Source: Tellurirhabdus rosea (GTDB taxonomy: Bacteria; Bacteroidota; Bacteroidia; Cytophagales; Spirosomataceae). Taken from it: 64,000 nt of DNA. Each line of letters begins with the position of its first letter. The stretch's first letter is position 1. The translations under genes and the position numbers were made by a program. Positions 24,413 to 33,054 of this stretch are shown one piece after another. The notes under the pieces were generated by a model. It had not been told where the DNA came from, did not search any database, and was given only the letters and a program-made list of their open reading frames with translations. The DNA lies in the NCBI RefSeq assembly GCF_026278345.1, contig NZ_CP111085.1, positions 756,001 through 820,000 of the forward strand, given 5' to 3'.

Positions 24413-26707
24413 ATGCGCAGATTGCACCTCCTTCTGATCTTCCTCTTTTTTTCCTCTTCGGTTCTAGCCCAGGAAAACCAGTACAATCTGATTCCCTTTC
24501 CGGCTCGTTTTTCCGGAAAAGACGGGCGCTTCACGGTGACGGCCGCTACCAAAGTGGTCGTAGAGCCGAAAAATGCCGCTCAACTGTCCGCCGCCGCGCT
24601 GCTGGCGGGACCGCTCAAGACCGCAGCCGGACTGCCCGTTACGGTGGCGACGACCTCTCCCGCCCTTTCGAAAGGCAAACACATTTTTTTCCGGGCGCAC
24701 AAAGCCGGGCGCTGCGGACCGGAGGGCTACGTCCTGAACGTCTCGCCCGACCGCGTGGTGATCGAAGCCGAGACGCCCAAAGGGTACTTTTACGGGGTTC
24801 AGACGGCGCTGCAACTGCTGCCTGCCGAAATTTTCAGTCGCAGCACGTCGGCCACGACCGCCTGGACAATGCCCGCCTGCGACATCCTCGACCGGCCGCG
24901 CTACGGCTACCGGGGTCTGATGCTCGACGCGGGCCGGTACTTCATGCCGGTATCGTTTGTCAAGAAATTCATTGATCTGATTGCCCTGCACAAGATGAAC
25001 ACCTTCCACTGGCACCTGACCGAAGACCAGGGCTGGCGGATTGAGATCAAAAAATACCCCAAACTGACGCAAATCGGCTCGAAGCGCCGCGAAACGCTCG
25101 TCGGCCACCTTTCCGAAAACTACCCGCAGAAGTTTGACGGGCAGGAATACGGCGGTTTTTATACCCAGGAACAGATTAAGGACGTGGTGCGCTATGCCGC
25201 CGCCCGGCACGTAACCATCATCCCGGAAATTGAACTGCCCGGCCACGCAACGGCGGCGCTGGCGGCGTACCCCGAACTGTCCTGCGACCCGACAAAGCCG
25301 TATCAGGTAGCCACCAGTTGGGGCGTGAAAGACGACATTTTCTGCCCGACCGAGCCGACGTTTACTTTTCTGCAAAACGTGCTGACGGAGGTGATGGCGC
25401 TTTTCCCCGGCAAATACATCCACATCGGCGGTGACGAAGTGCCCAAAACCGCCTGGAAAAAAAGCCCGGCCGCGCAGGACCTGATGAAAAAGCTGAAGCT
25501 GAAGAATGAGGACGAGCTGCAAAGCTATTTCATCCGTCGCATCGGGCAGTTTGTCGCCTCGAAAGGCAAAGCGATTATCGGCTGGGACGAAATTCTGGAA
25601 GGCGGTCTGGCGCCGAACGCCGCCGTGATGAGCTGGCGCGGTACCAAAGGCGGCATCGAGGCGGCGCGGCAGAAACACAATGTCATTATGACGCCCAGTG
25701 AGTTTGTCTACCTCGATTATTATCAGGGCAATCCGGCGCAGGAACCGCTGGCGATTGGCGGCTACCTGCCCATCGAAAAAGTGTACAGCTTCGAGCCTAC
25801 CCCCGCCGAACTGACGCCGGAACAGCAGAAATACATCCTCGGCGTACAGGGTAATGTCTGGACGGAATACATCAGCACGCCCCAGCAGGCCGAATACATG
25901 GCCTTCCCCCGGGCCGTGGCGATTGCCGAAATCGGCTGGATTCCGCAGGGGCCGCGCAATTTCGAGGATTTTGCGGTGCGCCTGAAAGAACACCAGAAAC
26001 GGCTGGGCTACCTGAACGTGAATTACTCCAAAAAACTGAACGACATCCGGGCCGTAACGCAGTTCACGCAGGACGACCAGCTTCAGGTGCGGCTCGACAA
26101 ACAGGATTCGGACAGCAAGATTTATTACACGCTGAACGGCAAAACGCCCACGACCTCGTCGCTGGAATATTTTGCGCCCATTGCGTTGAAGAAAACAACG
26201 ACGATCAAGGCCATTTCGACGGCCGGGGCCACGTTTGAAGAAACATTTTACATTCACCGAGCCAAAGGCAAACCGTATACCTACACGGGCGAAGCGCCGG
26301 GTTCGGACCCGCAGCGGACGAAGCTCACGGACGGTCAGGTAGCCCAGAGTCCGCGTAATTCGGGGGATTTTGTCCGGGTATCGGCTCAGGACCTCGAAGT
26401 GGTGATTGATCTGGGCGAAGTGCGCCCGGTGACGAAGGTTTCGGCCAATTTCCTGAAGCGAATCCCGGCGCGTGACTTCCCGCCGTCTTCGGTCGAGATT
26501 TCGCTTTCGCAGGACGGCAATACGTACAAAGATGCCATCGCCCAGCCGGTCCAATATCCGCTGGAAGGCACCTGGGGCATTTTACCCGTCATCGCCGATT
26601 TCAAAACGGCCCGCGCCCGTTATGTACGCCTCCGCGCCAAAAACGCCGGCCCCGCCCCGGACGGACGGGCGACGACGGTAGCGGTGGATGAGGTGGTGGT
26701 AGAATAA
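24413..26707 (+). CDS. Beta-N-acetylhexosaminidase (GH20) with C-terminal accessory domains
   Basis: The 764-residue enzyme has a signal peptide to about residue 20 and a GH20b domain to about residue 150. The GH20 barrel carries GLMLDAGRYFMP, HWHLTEDQGWRIEI and HIGGDEVPKTAW, with the catalytic pair Asp341-Glu342. After the barrel come a chitobiase-type C-terminal domain (YYTLNGKTPT) and an F5/8-type-C-like beta sandwich that may bind sugar. It removes terminal GlcNAc or GalNAc from glycans in the periplasm or at the surface by substrate-assisted catalysis. It could act on chitooligosaccharides, glycoproteins or wall fragments. The stop codon is the first base of a 44-bp hairpin. Confidence 0.93.
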   Translation: MRRLHLLLIFLFFSSSVLAQENQYNLIPFPARFSGKDGRFTVTAATKVVVEPKNAAQLSAAALLAGPLKTAAGLPVTVATTSPALSKGKHIFFRAHKAGRCGPEGYVLNVSPDRVVIEAETPKGYFYGVQTALQLLPAEIFSRSTSATTAWTMPACDILDRPRYGYRGLMLDAGRYFMPVSFVKKFIDLIALHKMNTFHWHLTEDQGWRIEIKKYPKLTQIGSKRRETLVGHLSENYPQKFDGQEYGGFYTQEQIKDVVRYAAARHVTIIPEIELPGHATAALAAYPELSCDPTKPYQVATSWGVKDDIFCPTEPTFTFLQNVLTEVMALFPGKYIHIGGDEVPKTAWKKSPAAQDLMKKLKLKNEDELQSYFIRRIGQFVASKGKAIIGWDEILEGGLAPNAAVMSWRGTKGGIEAARQKHNVIMTPSEFVYLDYYQGNPAQEPLAIGGYLPIEKVYSFEPTPAELTPEQQKYILGVQGNVWTEYISTPQQAEYMAFPRAVAIAEIGWIPQGPRNFEDFAVRLKEHQKRLGYLNVNYSKKLNDIRAVTQFTQDDQLQVRLDKQDSDSKIYYTLNGKTPTTSSLEYFAPIALKKTTTIKAISTAGATFEETFYIHRAKGKPYTYTGEAPGSDPQRTKLTDGQVAQSPRNSGDFVRVSAQDLEVVIDLGEVRPVTKVSANFLKRIPARDFPPSSVEISLSQDGNTYKDAIAQPVQYPLEGTWGILPVIADFKTARARYVRLRAKNAGPAPDGRATTVAVDEVVVE

Positions 26708-26807
26708 AATGACTGATTGATTGAATGACTGAATGACTGATTTGCTTCGCTAATTCTAGCACTGCGGAGCGAATCAGTCATTCAGTCATTCAATCAATCA
26801 GTCATTT
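26707..26807. repeat. 44-bp hairpin, TGATTGAATGACTGA family (copy 1)
   Basis: Arms at 26707-26750 and 26764-26807 pair over 44 bases. The only differences are two T/C positions that become G-U pairs in RNA. The stem is built of the words TGATTGA and ATGACTGA plus a GC end, with a 13-base loop. It runs exactly from the stop codon of the plus-strand hexosaminidase (26705-26707) to the stop codon of the minus-strand fasciclin gene (26807-26809), and so can serve both. Confidence 0.9.
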
Positions 26808-27604
26808 CATTTCGCCGGCATCAGCACCGTGTCGATCGAATGCACGACGCCGTTGGTGGCACGGATGTCGGCCTGGACTACGTTGGCGGACTTGCCTTTG
26901 GCGTCACGGATCGTTACTGTATTGCCCTGTTTTTTGACGGTGAGCGTTTCGCCCGCCAGGGTGGTGAGCGTCTGGCCGTCCTGCAGGTCGGCGGCCGCTA
27001 CAGCGCCTTCTACGACATGGTAGCCGAGAATCCGGGTCAGCTTTTGCTTCTGAGCGGGCTTCAGCAGGTTGTCGAGCGTACCGGAAGGCAGCCGGTTGAA
27101 GGCGTCGTCCGTGGGGGCAAAAACCGTGTACGGGCCACCGCTGGAGGCGCGGTCAGCCAGTCCGGCGGCTTTCAGGGCGGTCAGCAGAATGGTGTGACGA
27201 TTGGAAAGAGAAGCGCTCGCGGCGAGGTCTTTGCCCGTCGAGAGCGTCCCGCTGCTGCCCATGGCGCTGCCCGTGGAGGTGCTGCCCGAGGCGGTACTGC
27301 CCGAAGTGCTGCTGCCCGTGGTGGTAGAGCCGGATGTTCCGGGGCGGCTTTCGCGGCCTGCGCCGGTGCCGCTTTGCCCCTGCATGGTGCCGGGCTGCGA
27401 CTGGGAGCTGCCCTGATTCTGCATGGAGCCATTATTCTGACCCGTTGAAGTCGTGCTGCCCGGCATAGCGGCCGGGTTCTGCGTATCGGTAGTCTGCGTG
27501 TTGGAAGAAGAGGAGCCTGACCCCTGCGTCGTTTGGGCTACTGCCTGCGCACCCATTAGCACCGTGCTCGAAAGAAGGGCCGCCAAAACAAACATCTTTT
27601 TCAT
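26807..27604 (-). CDS. Secreted fasciclin (FAS1) protein with Ser/Gly-rich linker
   Basis: The 265-residue product has a Sec signal peptide ending near AVAQ. A linker of about 110 residues follows, of Ser, Gly, Thr and Gln with repeated GST/GSS words. One FAS1 domain is present (HTILLTALKAAGL, GPYTVFAPTDDAF, NGVVHSIDTVLMPA). The domain is very close to that of the gene at 15520-16299 and to each half of the one at 3585. The linker suggests a flexible stalk for surface display or matrix. No enzymatic role is expected. It is followed by the stop-to-stop hairpin at 26707-26807. Confidence 0.88.
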   Translation of the reverse strand: MKKMFVLAALLSSTVLMGAQAVAQTTQGSGSSSSNTQTTDTQNPAAMPGSTTSTGQNNGSMQNQGSSQSQPGTMQGQSGTGAGRESRPGTSGSTTTGSSTSGSTASGSTSTGSAMGSSGTLSTGKDLAASASLSNRHTILLTALKAAGLADRASSGGPYTVFAPTDDAFNRLPSGTLDNLLKPAQKQKLTRILGYHVVEGAVAAADLQDGQTLTTLAGETLTVKKQGNTVTIRDAKGKSANVVQADIRATNGVVHSIDTVLMPAK

Positions 27605-27745
27605 GGTATGGTTGGTTAGTTTTCTCCTGTGCCGAAATCTATCCGCACCGACATGTAAGTCATTGTCTGTTCGCTTTGTTTGCCGATTCGTCGATTTTTA
27701 CACTAATTTTTATCCCCATCTGCCTTCTTCCCGGTAAAAAACCAG

Positions 27746-27753
27746 TACGTTTG
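27746..27753 (+). promoter_or_regulatory. -7 element TACGTTTG
   Basis: An exact TAnnTTTG match lies 50 bases before the ATG at 27803. No good TTTG is found at the -33 distance. Confidence 0.4.
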
Positions 27754-27802
27754 CACCTTTTGGCGGCCATTCGCCCCGACTGGCGCTAAACTGGACGACG
27801 CT

Positions 27803-28150
27803 ATGCTGAAAAAAGGCTGGATACGAATAACACTGATTGTCCTGGCGCTGCTGGCCGGCTGGTGGGTGTGGAATCGTGTCGCGGCCCCGGAGTTTAGCGC
27901 CCGGCGGGAGAACGCTCAATTCGTGGCCGGGGAAGCCGCGCCGGAGGGTGTTTTCCTTTCCGCCGCCGTCGAGGTGGACACCGACGATTCTGATCTGTTT
28001 GGCCTCGCTGCCAGCCCGTTGACCCTCGGTTCCCCGTCGGAATTACTGATAACGGAACCCACCTCTCTTACCTCCGCGGGTGATTTCTCCGCTCTCCGGC
28101 GGCCGCTTTATCTGCTTCATTGTGCGTGGCGCCACCACCTTCCGGCCTGA
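27803..28150 (+). CDS. Small single-pass membrane protein of unknown function
   Basis: A 115-residue frame begins with a basic N-terminus and one strong membrane helix (ITLIVLALLAGWWVW). A low-complexity acidic/Ser/Thr region and a tail ending LLHCAWRHHLPA follow. It is preceded by an exact -7 element at 27746 and fills the space between the fasciclin and porin genes. I recognise no family, and codon use in the tail is less convincing. It may be a real small membrane protein or a chance frame. Confidence 0.35.
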   Translation: MLKKGWIRITLIVLALLAGWWVWNRVAAPEFSARRENAQFVAGEAAPEGVFLSAAVEVDTDDSDLFGLAASPLTLGSPSELLITEPTSLTSAGDFSALRRPLYLLHCAWRHHLPA

Positions 28151-28229
28151 GCCGGTTTCTTCTTTTTCAAGTGTCTTTTCCACGCATTCCTGACGTCATC
28201 GTTCCGGGAAACGCCTTATTTATTTTCAA

Positions 28230-29663
28230 ATGACCTCAAAAGCTATTTTGCTGGCAATGGGTGGCCTTTGGGCTGCCGGTAGCGCCTTTGCCCAGAACAC
28301 GCCCGACACGCTGACGGCCGCGGCGGCTCCCAGGCCGGTGGTTGCTCCGGACAGGAACGAACTCAAATACAACCTCAACGCCGATGGCTCACACTATTTC
28401 AAAGCCACGTTTCTGAACCAGACCTGGGTCCGCTTCAACCAGAGCAACCCCGGCACGACGGTCATCCAGGAGCCCCGCGCCGAGACGGTCGACATTGGCT
28501 TACGCCGCACGCGGATTCAGCTGTACGGCCAGATCAACGACCGGACGTTTCTGTATTTCCAGTTCGGGATGAACAATTTCAACTACCTCAACGCTTTTCC
28601 GGGCTACAACACCAACGGAACGCCTTCCAACCGGAAGATTGCCGCTTTCTTCCACGACGCGCTCGGCGAATACACTGTTTTCAAAGGCAGGGATTATCTC
28701 AAACTGGGCGGCGGCCTGACCATCGTCAACGGGCTTTCCCGCTTCAGCCAGCCGGGCATCAGTTCGATCATGACGATGGACGTGCCGGTTTTCGCGCAGG
28801 CAACGGTTGACCAGACCGACGAGTTCGGCCGGAAACTTTCGGTTTACGCCCGCGGTCAGGTCGGGCGCATCGACTACCGGGTAGGCATCAGTGACCCGTT
28901 CCCGATCAGCACCAACGGCACCGCCCCGGCCGCCCTCTCGACCAACTCCAGCTTTGCGCAGAAAGGCCATTCGAAGCAGTACGAAGGGCTTTTTCTGTAC
29001 CAGTTCTTCGACAAGGAAGCGCACATCACGCCGGGCTACATGACCGGAACGTATCTGGGAAAAAAGAAAATCTTCAACCTGGAAGGCGGCTTCATCACCC
29101 AGCAGAACGCCATGTGGCACCGGGGCGCTCCGGAACGCGGCGAGGCGGCGACCGACACGGTTTACCAGGCCATGAATCTGTGGTCGCTGGCCGCCTACCT
29201 GGATATGCCGGTGAACCGGGCGAAGGGCACGGCCCTTTCGGCCTACGTGGGCTATTTCCATACGAATTACGGCGTCAACTACCTGCGGTATAACGGCCTG
29301 ATGAATCCGGCCAGCGGCACGACCGTGGCACTTCCCGGCGTTTCGGGCACGCAGGGCAACGCGTTTCCCATGTTTGGCACCGGCAAGGTCTGGTATTCGC
29401 AGATCGGTTATCTGCTGTCGCAGAACCTGCTGAACGGCAACGGCACGCTGATGCCCTACGCTTCGGCCCAGATTGCTGATTACCAGCGCCTGACCAAACC
29501 GATGGGCGTTTACAACCTGGGCGTAAACTACCTCATCCGCGGGCACAACAGCAAGGTTTCGCTCGATTACCAGAACCGGCCGTACTACCGGGCTTCGGGA
29601 ACGGGGCTGGCACCTGCCGGTCGACGCGGTCAGTTGGTGCTACAATATCAGGTCTTTATCTGA
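28230..29663 (+). CDS. Porin-like outer-membrane beta-barrel protein
   Basis: The 477-residue protein has a signal peptide ending at SAFAQ and a short variable spacer. A long barrel follows, with many alternating strands and aromatic girdle residues. VDIGLRRTRIQLYGQINDRTF, shortened here to GLRRTRIQLYGQ, resembles the opening strands of the phosphate-selective porin (OprO/OprP-like) superfamily as found in Bacteroidota. The C-terminus (QLVLQYQVFI) ends as a barrel strand. It probably forms a channel for small solutes; specificity is unknown. A clear intrinsic terminator follows at 29730. Confidence 0.75.
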   Translation: MTSKAILLAMGGLWAAGSAFAQNTPDTLTAAAAPRPVVAPDRNELKYNLNADGSHYFKATFLNQTWVRFNQSNPGTTVIQEPRAETVDIGLRRTRIQLYGQINDRTFLYFQFGMNNFNYLNAFPGYNTNGTPSNRKIAAFFHDALGEYTVFKGRDYLKLGGGLTIVNGLSRFSQPGISSIMTMDVPVFAQATVDQTDEFGRKLSVYARGQVGRIDYRVGISDPFPISTNGTAPAALSTNSSFAQKGHSKQYEGLFLYQFFDKEAHITPGYMTGTYLGKKKIFNLEGGFITQQNAMWHRGAPERGEAATDTVYQAMNLWSLAAYLDMPVNRAKGTALSAYVGYFHTNYGVNYLRYNGLMNPASGTTVALPGVSGTQGNAFPMFGTGKVWYSQIGYLLSQNLLNGNGTLMPYASAQIADYQRLTKPMGVYNLGVNYLIRGHNSKVSLDYQNRPYYRASGTGLAPAGRRGQLVLQYQVFI

Positions 29664-29729
29664 GAACGGCTTTTGGAACAAGCCGCAGAATTCTTTTCTG
29701 TTGATTAAGAAGGGATTAACGTTCGCGAC

Positions 29730-29754
29730 AAAAGCCGGGTTCTGCCCGGCTTTT
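29730..29754 (+). terminator. Intrinsic terminator after the porin gene
   Basis: AAAAGCCGGG (29730-29739) and CCCGGCTTTT (29745-29754) form a perfect 10-bp stem with a 5-base loop and a T-rich end. Confidence 0.9.
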
Positions 29755-29912
29755 GCGTTTGTAGGCGGCTTCGGTGTACCTTCGCGGCTCGTTTGGTAAG
29801 CCATAAAACAAAAATTACCCGCTCGGCAGTTATACTTAACAAATGGCTGTTGAAAAGACTTACCGACGGCTTCTATCCTATCGTTCAACTAACTCCCATG
29901 AAAGGAGCTATG

Positions 29913-31391
29913 ATGAGGCATATTCGAATTCATGCACTGCTTACCCGACTGGTGGTTTTTGCCACGCTGTTCGGTTTTGTAACCTGTTCGCGCAACCCGG
30001 TGACCGGAAAACGCCAGGTCATTTTCATGTCCAAGGAGCAGGAAATTGCGCTCGGTCAGCAGTCACACCCTTCGGTGGTGGCCACCATGGGGATTTACGA
30101 GGACAAAAAACTCCAGGACTTCATTAACCAGAAAGGAAAGGCGATGGCCAGCATCTCGCACCGGCCGGACCTGCCCTACCAGTTCTTTATCGTAGACTCG
30201 CCGGTGGTCAATGCCTTTGCCGTGCCGGGCGGCTTCGTGTATTTCACGCGGGGCATCATGGCGCATTTCAACAACGAGGCCGAGTTTGCGGGGGTATTGG
30301 GTCACGAGATCGGACACATCACGGCGCAGCACTCAGCCCGGCAGCAGACAAGCCAGATTTTCACGACCGGCGGGGCCATCCTGGGGTCCATCCTGCTCGA
30401 CCGCTCGGGCCAGCTGCTGGAAACGGCCCTGCAGGGTGCCCAGCTCCTGAACCTGCGCTACAGCCGCGACCACGAATCGGAGTCCGACGAGATCGGGGTC
30501 GAGTATTCGAGCAAAATCGGCTACGACGCGCACCAGATGGCCAACTTCTTTGCCACCATCAAACGGATTCAGGATAATTCCGGGCAGGCCGTTCCGAACA
30601 TGCTTTCGACGCACCCGGACCCGGGCAACCGCTACAACCGCGTGCACGACATGGCCAAAGATTTTCAGGCGAAGAATCCCAAAACCTACCAGGTTAACCG
30701 GGAAGGGTATCTGCGGATGATCGACGGGATTATTTTTGGAGAAGATCCCAAACAGGGCTTCGTTGAAGGGGATATGTTCTACCATCCCGAACTCAAGTTC
30801 CAGTTCCCCGTTCCGCGCGGCTGGCAGCACCAGAACTCCCCGGCCCAGTTTCAGATGGGTCCGAAAGACGGCAAATCGGCCATGATTCTGATGCCGGCGC
30901 AGGGCAGTTCGCTGGATGAAGCGGGCCAGAAAATGGTGCAGGACCTGGGCCTGCGGGTGCTGGAAAGCAGCCGGACGACCATCAACGGCAATCCCGCGCT
31001 GGTGATTATCTCGCAGCAGCAGCCCCAGCAGGGCCAGCAACAGCAGCAGCAAAGTGCGGCCAATACCCTGCAAATCGGCAGCTGGCTGATTCAGCACGGC
31101 AACAGCATTTACGCCCTGCACGGCCTGGCTCCCGCGGGAACGTTCAACGCCAACTTCTCGAACTTTCAGGCCGTGGCCAACAACTTCCGGACGCTCACGG
31201 ACCCCGACAAGCTGAACCGCCAGCCCGAGCGCGTCCGCATCCGGCAGGCCCCCCGCGACGGCTCGTTCCGCGACGTGATGACCGCCATGGGCATGCCCGC
31301 CAGCCGGGTCGAAGAACTTGGTGTCCTTAACAGCCTGAAGGCCGGCGACCAGGTCAGCCGGGGAACGCTGCTGAAGGTGATCAGCCGGTGA
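29913..31391 (+). CDS. M48-family metallopeptidase lipoprotein (BepA/YfgC-like)
   Basis: The product of about 492 residues has a lipoprotein signal (FVTC) followed by NPVTGKRQVIFMSKEQE, a typical M48 lead-in. The zinc motif HEIGH (His131, Glu132, His135) is followed by ESDEIGVEY, which supplies the third ligand. A C-terminal half without protease motifs contains a polyglutamine tract (QQQPQQGQQQQQQ) and ends with a LysM-like or substrate-binding segment (LKAGDQVSRGTLLKVI). Periplasmic M48 enzymes degrade misfolded outer-membrane proteins. AGGAG at 29902 lies 6 bases before the ATG at 29913; ATGs at 29898 and 29910 are alternatives. Confidence 0.88.
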   Translation: MRHIRIHALLTRLVVFATLFGFVTCSRNPVTGKRQVIFMSKEQEIALGQQSHPSVVATMGIYEDKKLQDFINQKGKAMASISHRPDLPYQFFIVDSPVVNAFAVPGGFVYFTRGIMAHFNNEAEFAGVLGHEIGHITAQHSARQQTSQIFTTGGAILGSILLDRSGQLLETALQGAQLLNLRYSRDHESESDEIGVEYSSKIGYDAHQMANFFATIKRIQDNSGQAVPNMLSTHPDPGNRYNRVHDMAKDFQAKNPKTYQVNREGYLRMIDGIIFGEDPKQGFVEGDMFYHPELKFQFPVPRGWQHQNSPAQFQMGPKDGKSAMILMPAQGSSLDEAGQKMVQDLGLRVLESSRTTINGNPALVIISQQQPQQGQQQQQQSAANTLQIGSWLIQHGNSIYALHGLAPAGTFNANFSNFQAVANNFRTLTDPDKLNRQPERVRIRQAPRDGSFRDVMTAMGMPASRVEELGVLNSLKAGDQVSRGTLLKVISR

Positions 31392-31446
31392 GGAAGGAGG
31401 AAACACAAACTAAGGTTGCCTAACCGGCTACCAGTTTGCAAAAAAT

Positions 31447-31482
31447 GCGCCCCGGACAACCAGGAAATTGTCCGGGGCGCAG
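31447..31482. terminator. Perfect 14-bp hairpin between convergent genes
   Basis: TGCGCCCCGGACAA (31447-31460) and TTGTCCGGGGCGCA (31469-31482) are exact reverse complements with an 8-base loop. They lie between the M48 stop and the response-regulator stop. Confidence 0.85.
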
Positions 31483-31504
31483 TCGTTTGAAAAGGGCTGT
31501 TTCC

Positions 31505-32146
31505 TTATTCCTTTTCCAACAATCTGGTTTCTAAAACGTATTTCACGAGGCTGGCGGTGTTGCGGCAACCCAGTTTGGCAAGAATATTACGGCGGTGCGT
31601 TTTGATGGTATCCGGCGCGAGATTCAGCTTATCCGCAATTTCCCGATCTTTGAATCCATCCACGATGAGCGCGGTGATTTCCTTCTCCCGGCGGGTCAGC
31701 GATTCGCCGGGGAGATTAGCAGGCATAGGTCGCCGGGCCACGCCGTGAAAAAGCACTGGGGCCAGCTCCGGACAAACGTAAATCTGCCCCTGCTGCACCA
31801 CTTCCAACGCTTTCATGAGTTCCGACTTCCCAACCGACTTGAGCAGGTAGCCGTCGGCCCCGGCAAGCAGCATTTTTCGGACCGAATCGTAATCGCCGCG
31901 CATACTGACGGCCAGGACTTTCACCTGCGGCCAGCGTTTTTTCACCTGCCGGGCGGCTTCGAGGCCATCCATGACGGGCATTTCGATGTCCATCAGCACC
32001 ACATCGACGGGTTGTTCCTCCAGCGCCCGCACTACCTCCCGCCCGTTCCGCACCCACCCCACGACCGGATGCTCGCTTTCCAGCAACGAGCGCAGGCCAT
32101 CGGCGAAGAGTTGGTGGTCATCGGCGAGAAGGAGGCGGAGGGGCAT
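31505..32146 (-). CDS. NarL/FixJ-type response regulator
   Basis: The 213-residue protein starts at ATG 32146 (MPLRLLLADDHQLF). It has a receiver domain with acidic pocket Asp9/Asp10, phospho-acceptor Asp53 in VVLMDIEMP and the conserved Lys further on. The C-terminal LuxR-type helix-turn-helix contains LTRREKEITALIVDG and IKTHRRNILAKLG. It is a transcription factor switched on by phosphorylation. The nearest kinase is the 7TMR-DISM histidine kinase 0.9 kb away on the other strand, whose HisKA_3 type normally pairs with this regulator class. A secreted HEXXH protein gene lies between them and could be a target. Confidence 0.92.
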   Translation of the reverse strand: MPLRLLLADDHQLFADGLRSLLESEHPVVGWVRNGREVVRALEEQPVDVVLMDIEMPVMDGLEAARQVKKRWPQVKVLAVSMRGDYDSVRKMLLAGADGYLLKSVGKSELMKALEVVQQGQIYVCPELAPVLFHGVARRPMPANLPGESLTRREKEITALIVDGFKDREIADKLNLAPDTIKTHRRNILAKLGCRNTASLVKYVLETRLLEKE

Positions 32147-32187
32147 GGGGATTAAGATCACAACTTAATAATAAGAAAATTAATTAG

Positions 32188-32832
32188 TTAACGACTTGTT
32201 AGAGGTAAGCTTTGCTGGGGCCACCTCTGCTGACGCCCTCCGCAGTTTATAAAGCCAGAATATAAAGCTGGGAGACGCTGTTGCCAGCCTGGGTGAGAGG
32301 GAGAAGGATAGTTTGCAATAGCCTGTAGTGCAACACTCATCTCCTGAATTCCTAAGCCGGCTTTTGCCAGCGCACACCCCGCCCAGGCATCGGCCCTTAA
32401 TTCTCGCCCCCACGAGTGATCCATCCATGCGGCAGGATTGAAAAAGTCTATGTGGTGTCCAAATTCATGGGCAAGGACTCCATAACTCGCTGCCGGCCCA
32501 TACGTGAAGTGAAGGTTATTCATAAAAACCGGGTTGTAGGCAATCTTTGTCACGCCCGGTGCCAGGGTTAATGCGGCTGCATTGGGCACAAACGGATTTC
32601 CTACCAGGCTAAAACTTCCACAACCCATCGGGCACAAATGGCTGGCAATCTGATTGATCTCTGCAACGGCATACGCTGTAGGAGGTTGGTCATAGAGCGG
32701 GTTATATCCGGGATTTCCTCCTAGTGAACAAATAATATGAAAGCCCTGGGCTTGGGCCTGATGGAAAGCAAAAAGCAATTGCAGAGCAGCTAACTTTACG
32801 AAAGTGAAACGTATGCGTTGAAACAGGAACAT
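32188..32832 (-). CDS. Secreted HEXXH putative metallopeptidase
   Basis: The 214-residue protein has a signal peptide ending near QAQAQ. It then has a compact domain with YGVLAHEFGHHIDFF, a HEXXH zinc site, and ELRADAWAGCALA about 25 residues later. The latter could supply the third ligand in gluzincin fashion. Four or more cysteines (HLCPMGC, CALA, INCGG) suggest disulfides outside the cytoplasm. It may be a protease or a protease-like binding protein; no substrate is known. Base composition is slightly lower in GC than the neighbours. It lies between a response regulator and a divergent histidine kinase. Confidence 0.7.
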   Translation of the reverse strand: MFLFQRIRFTFVKLAALQLLFAFHQAQAQGFHIICSLGGNPGYNPLYDQPPTAYAVAEINQIASHLCPMGCGSFSLVGNPFVPNAAALTLAPGVTKIAYNPVFMNNLHFTYGPAASYGVLAHEFGHHIDFFNPAAWMDHSWGRELRADAWAGCALAKAGLGIQEMSVALQAIANYPSPSHPGWQQRLPALYSGFINCGGRQQRWPQQSLPLTSR

Positions 32833-33054
32833 GGCGATTGTACGTTTTATGGTTGATTGGGTTCTCCCACACCCAATCTAGCCCTCCCGCCCCTCTTCCG
32901 CATCACCCCAACCCTGTATTTTCCCGCCTACCCTTTTTGTGGTAAAAACCACCCGAAAATCTCCCTCCGTCGCTCACGAAAAACGGGTAATTCCCTGTTG
33001 AACACGCTATTATCGCTCCGTACCTTTCCCGTCTGCAACCAAATGGTGCAGTAG

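Noticed and set aside
24464-26554. A 696-codon minus-strand open frame
   Set aside because: It is the complement of the GH20 gene, whose domains are unmistakable. Long antisense frames are common in GC-rich DNA, and this one has Arg/His/Gln-rich composition and no motifs.
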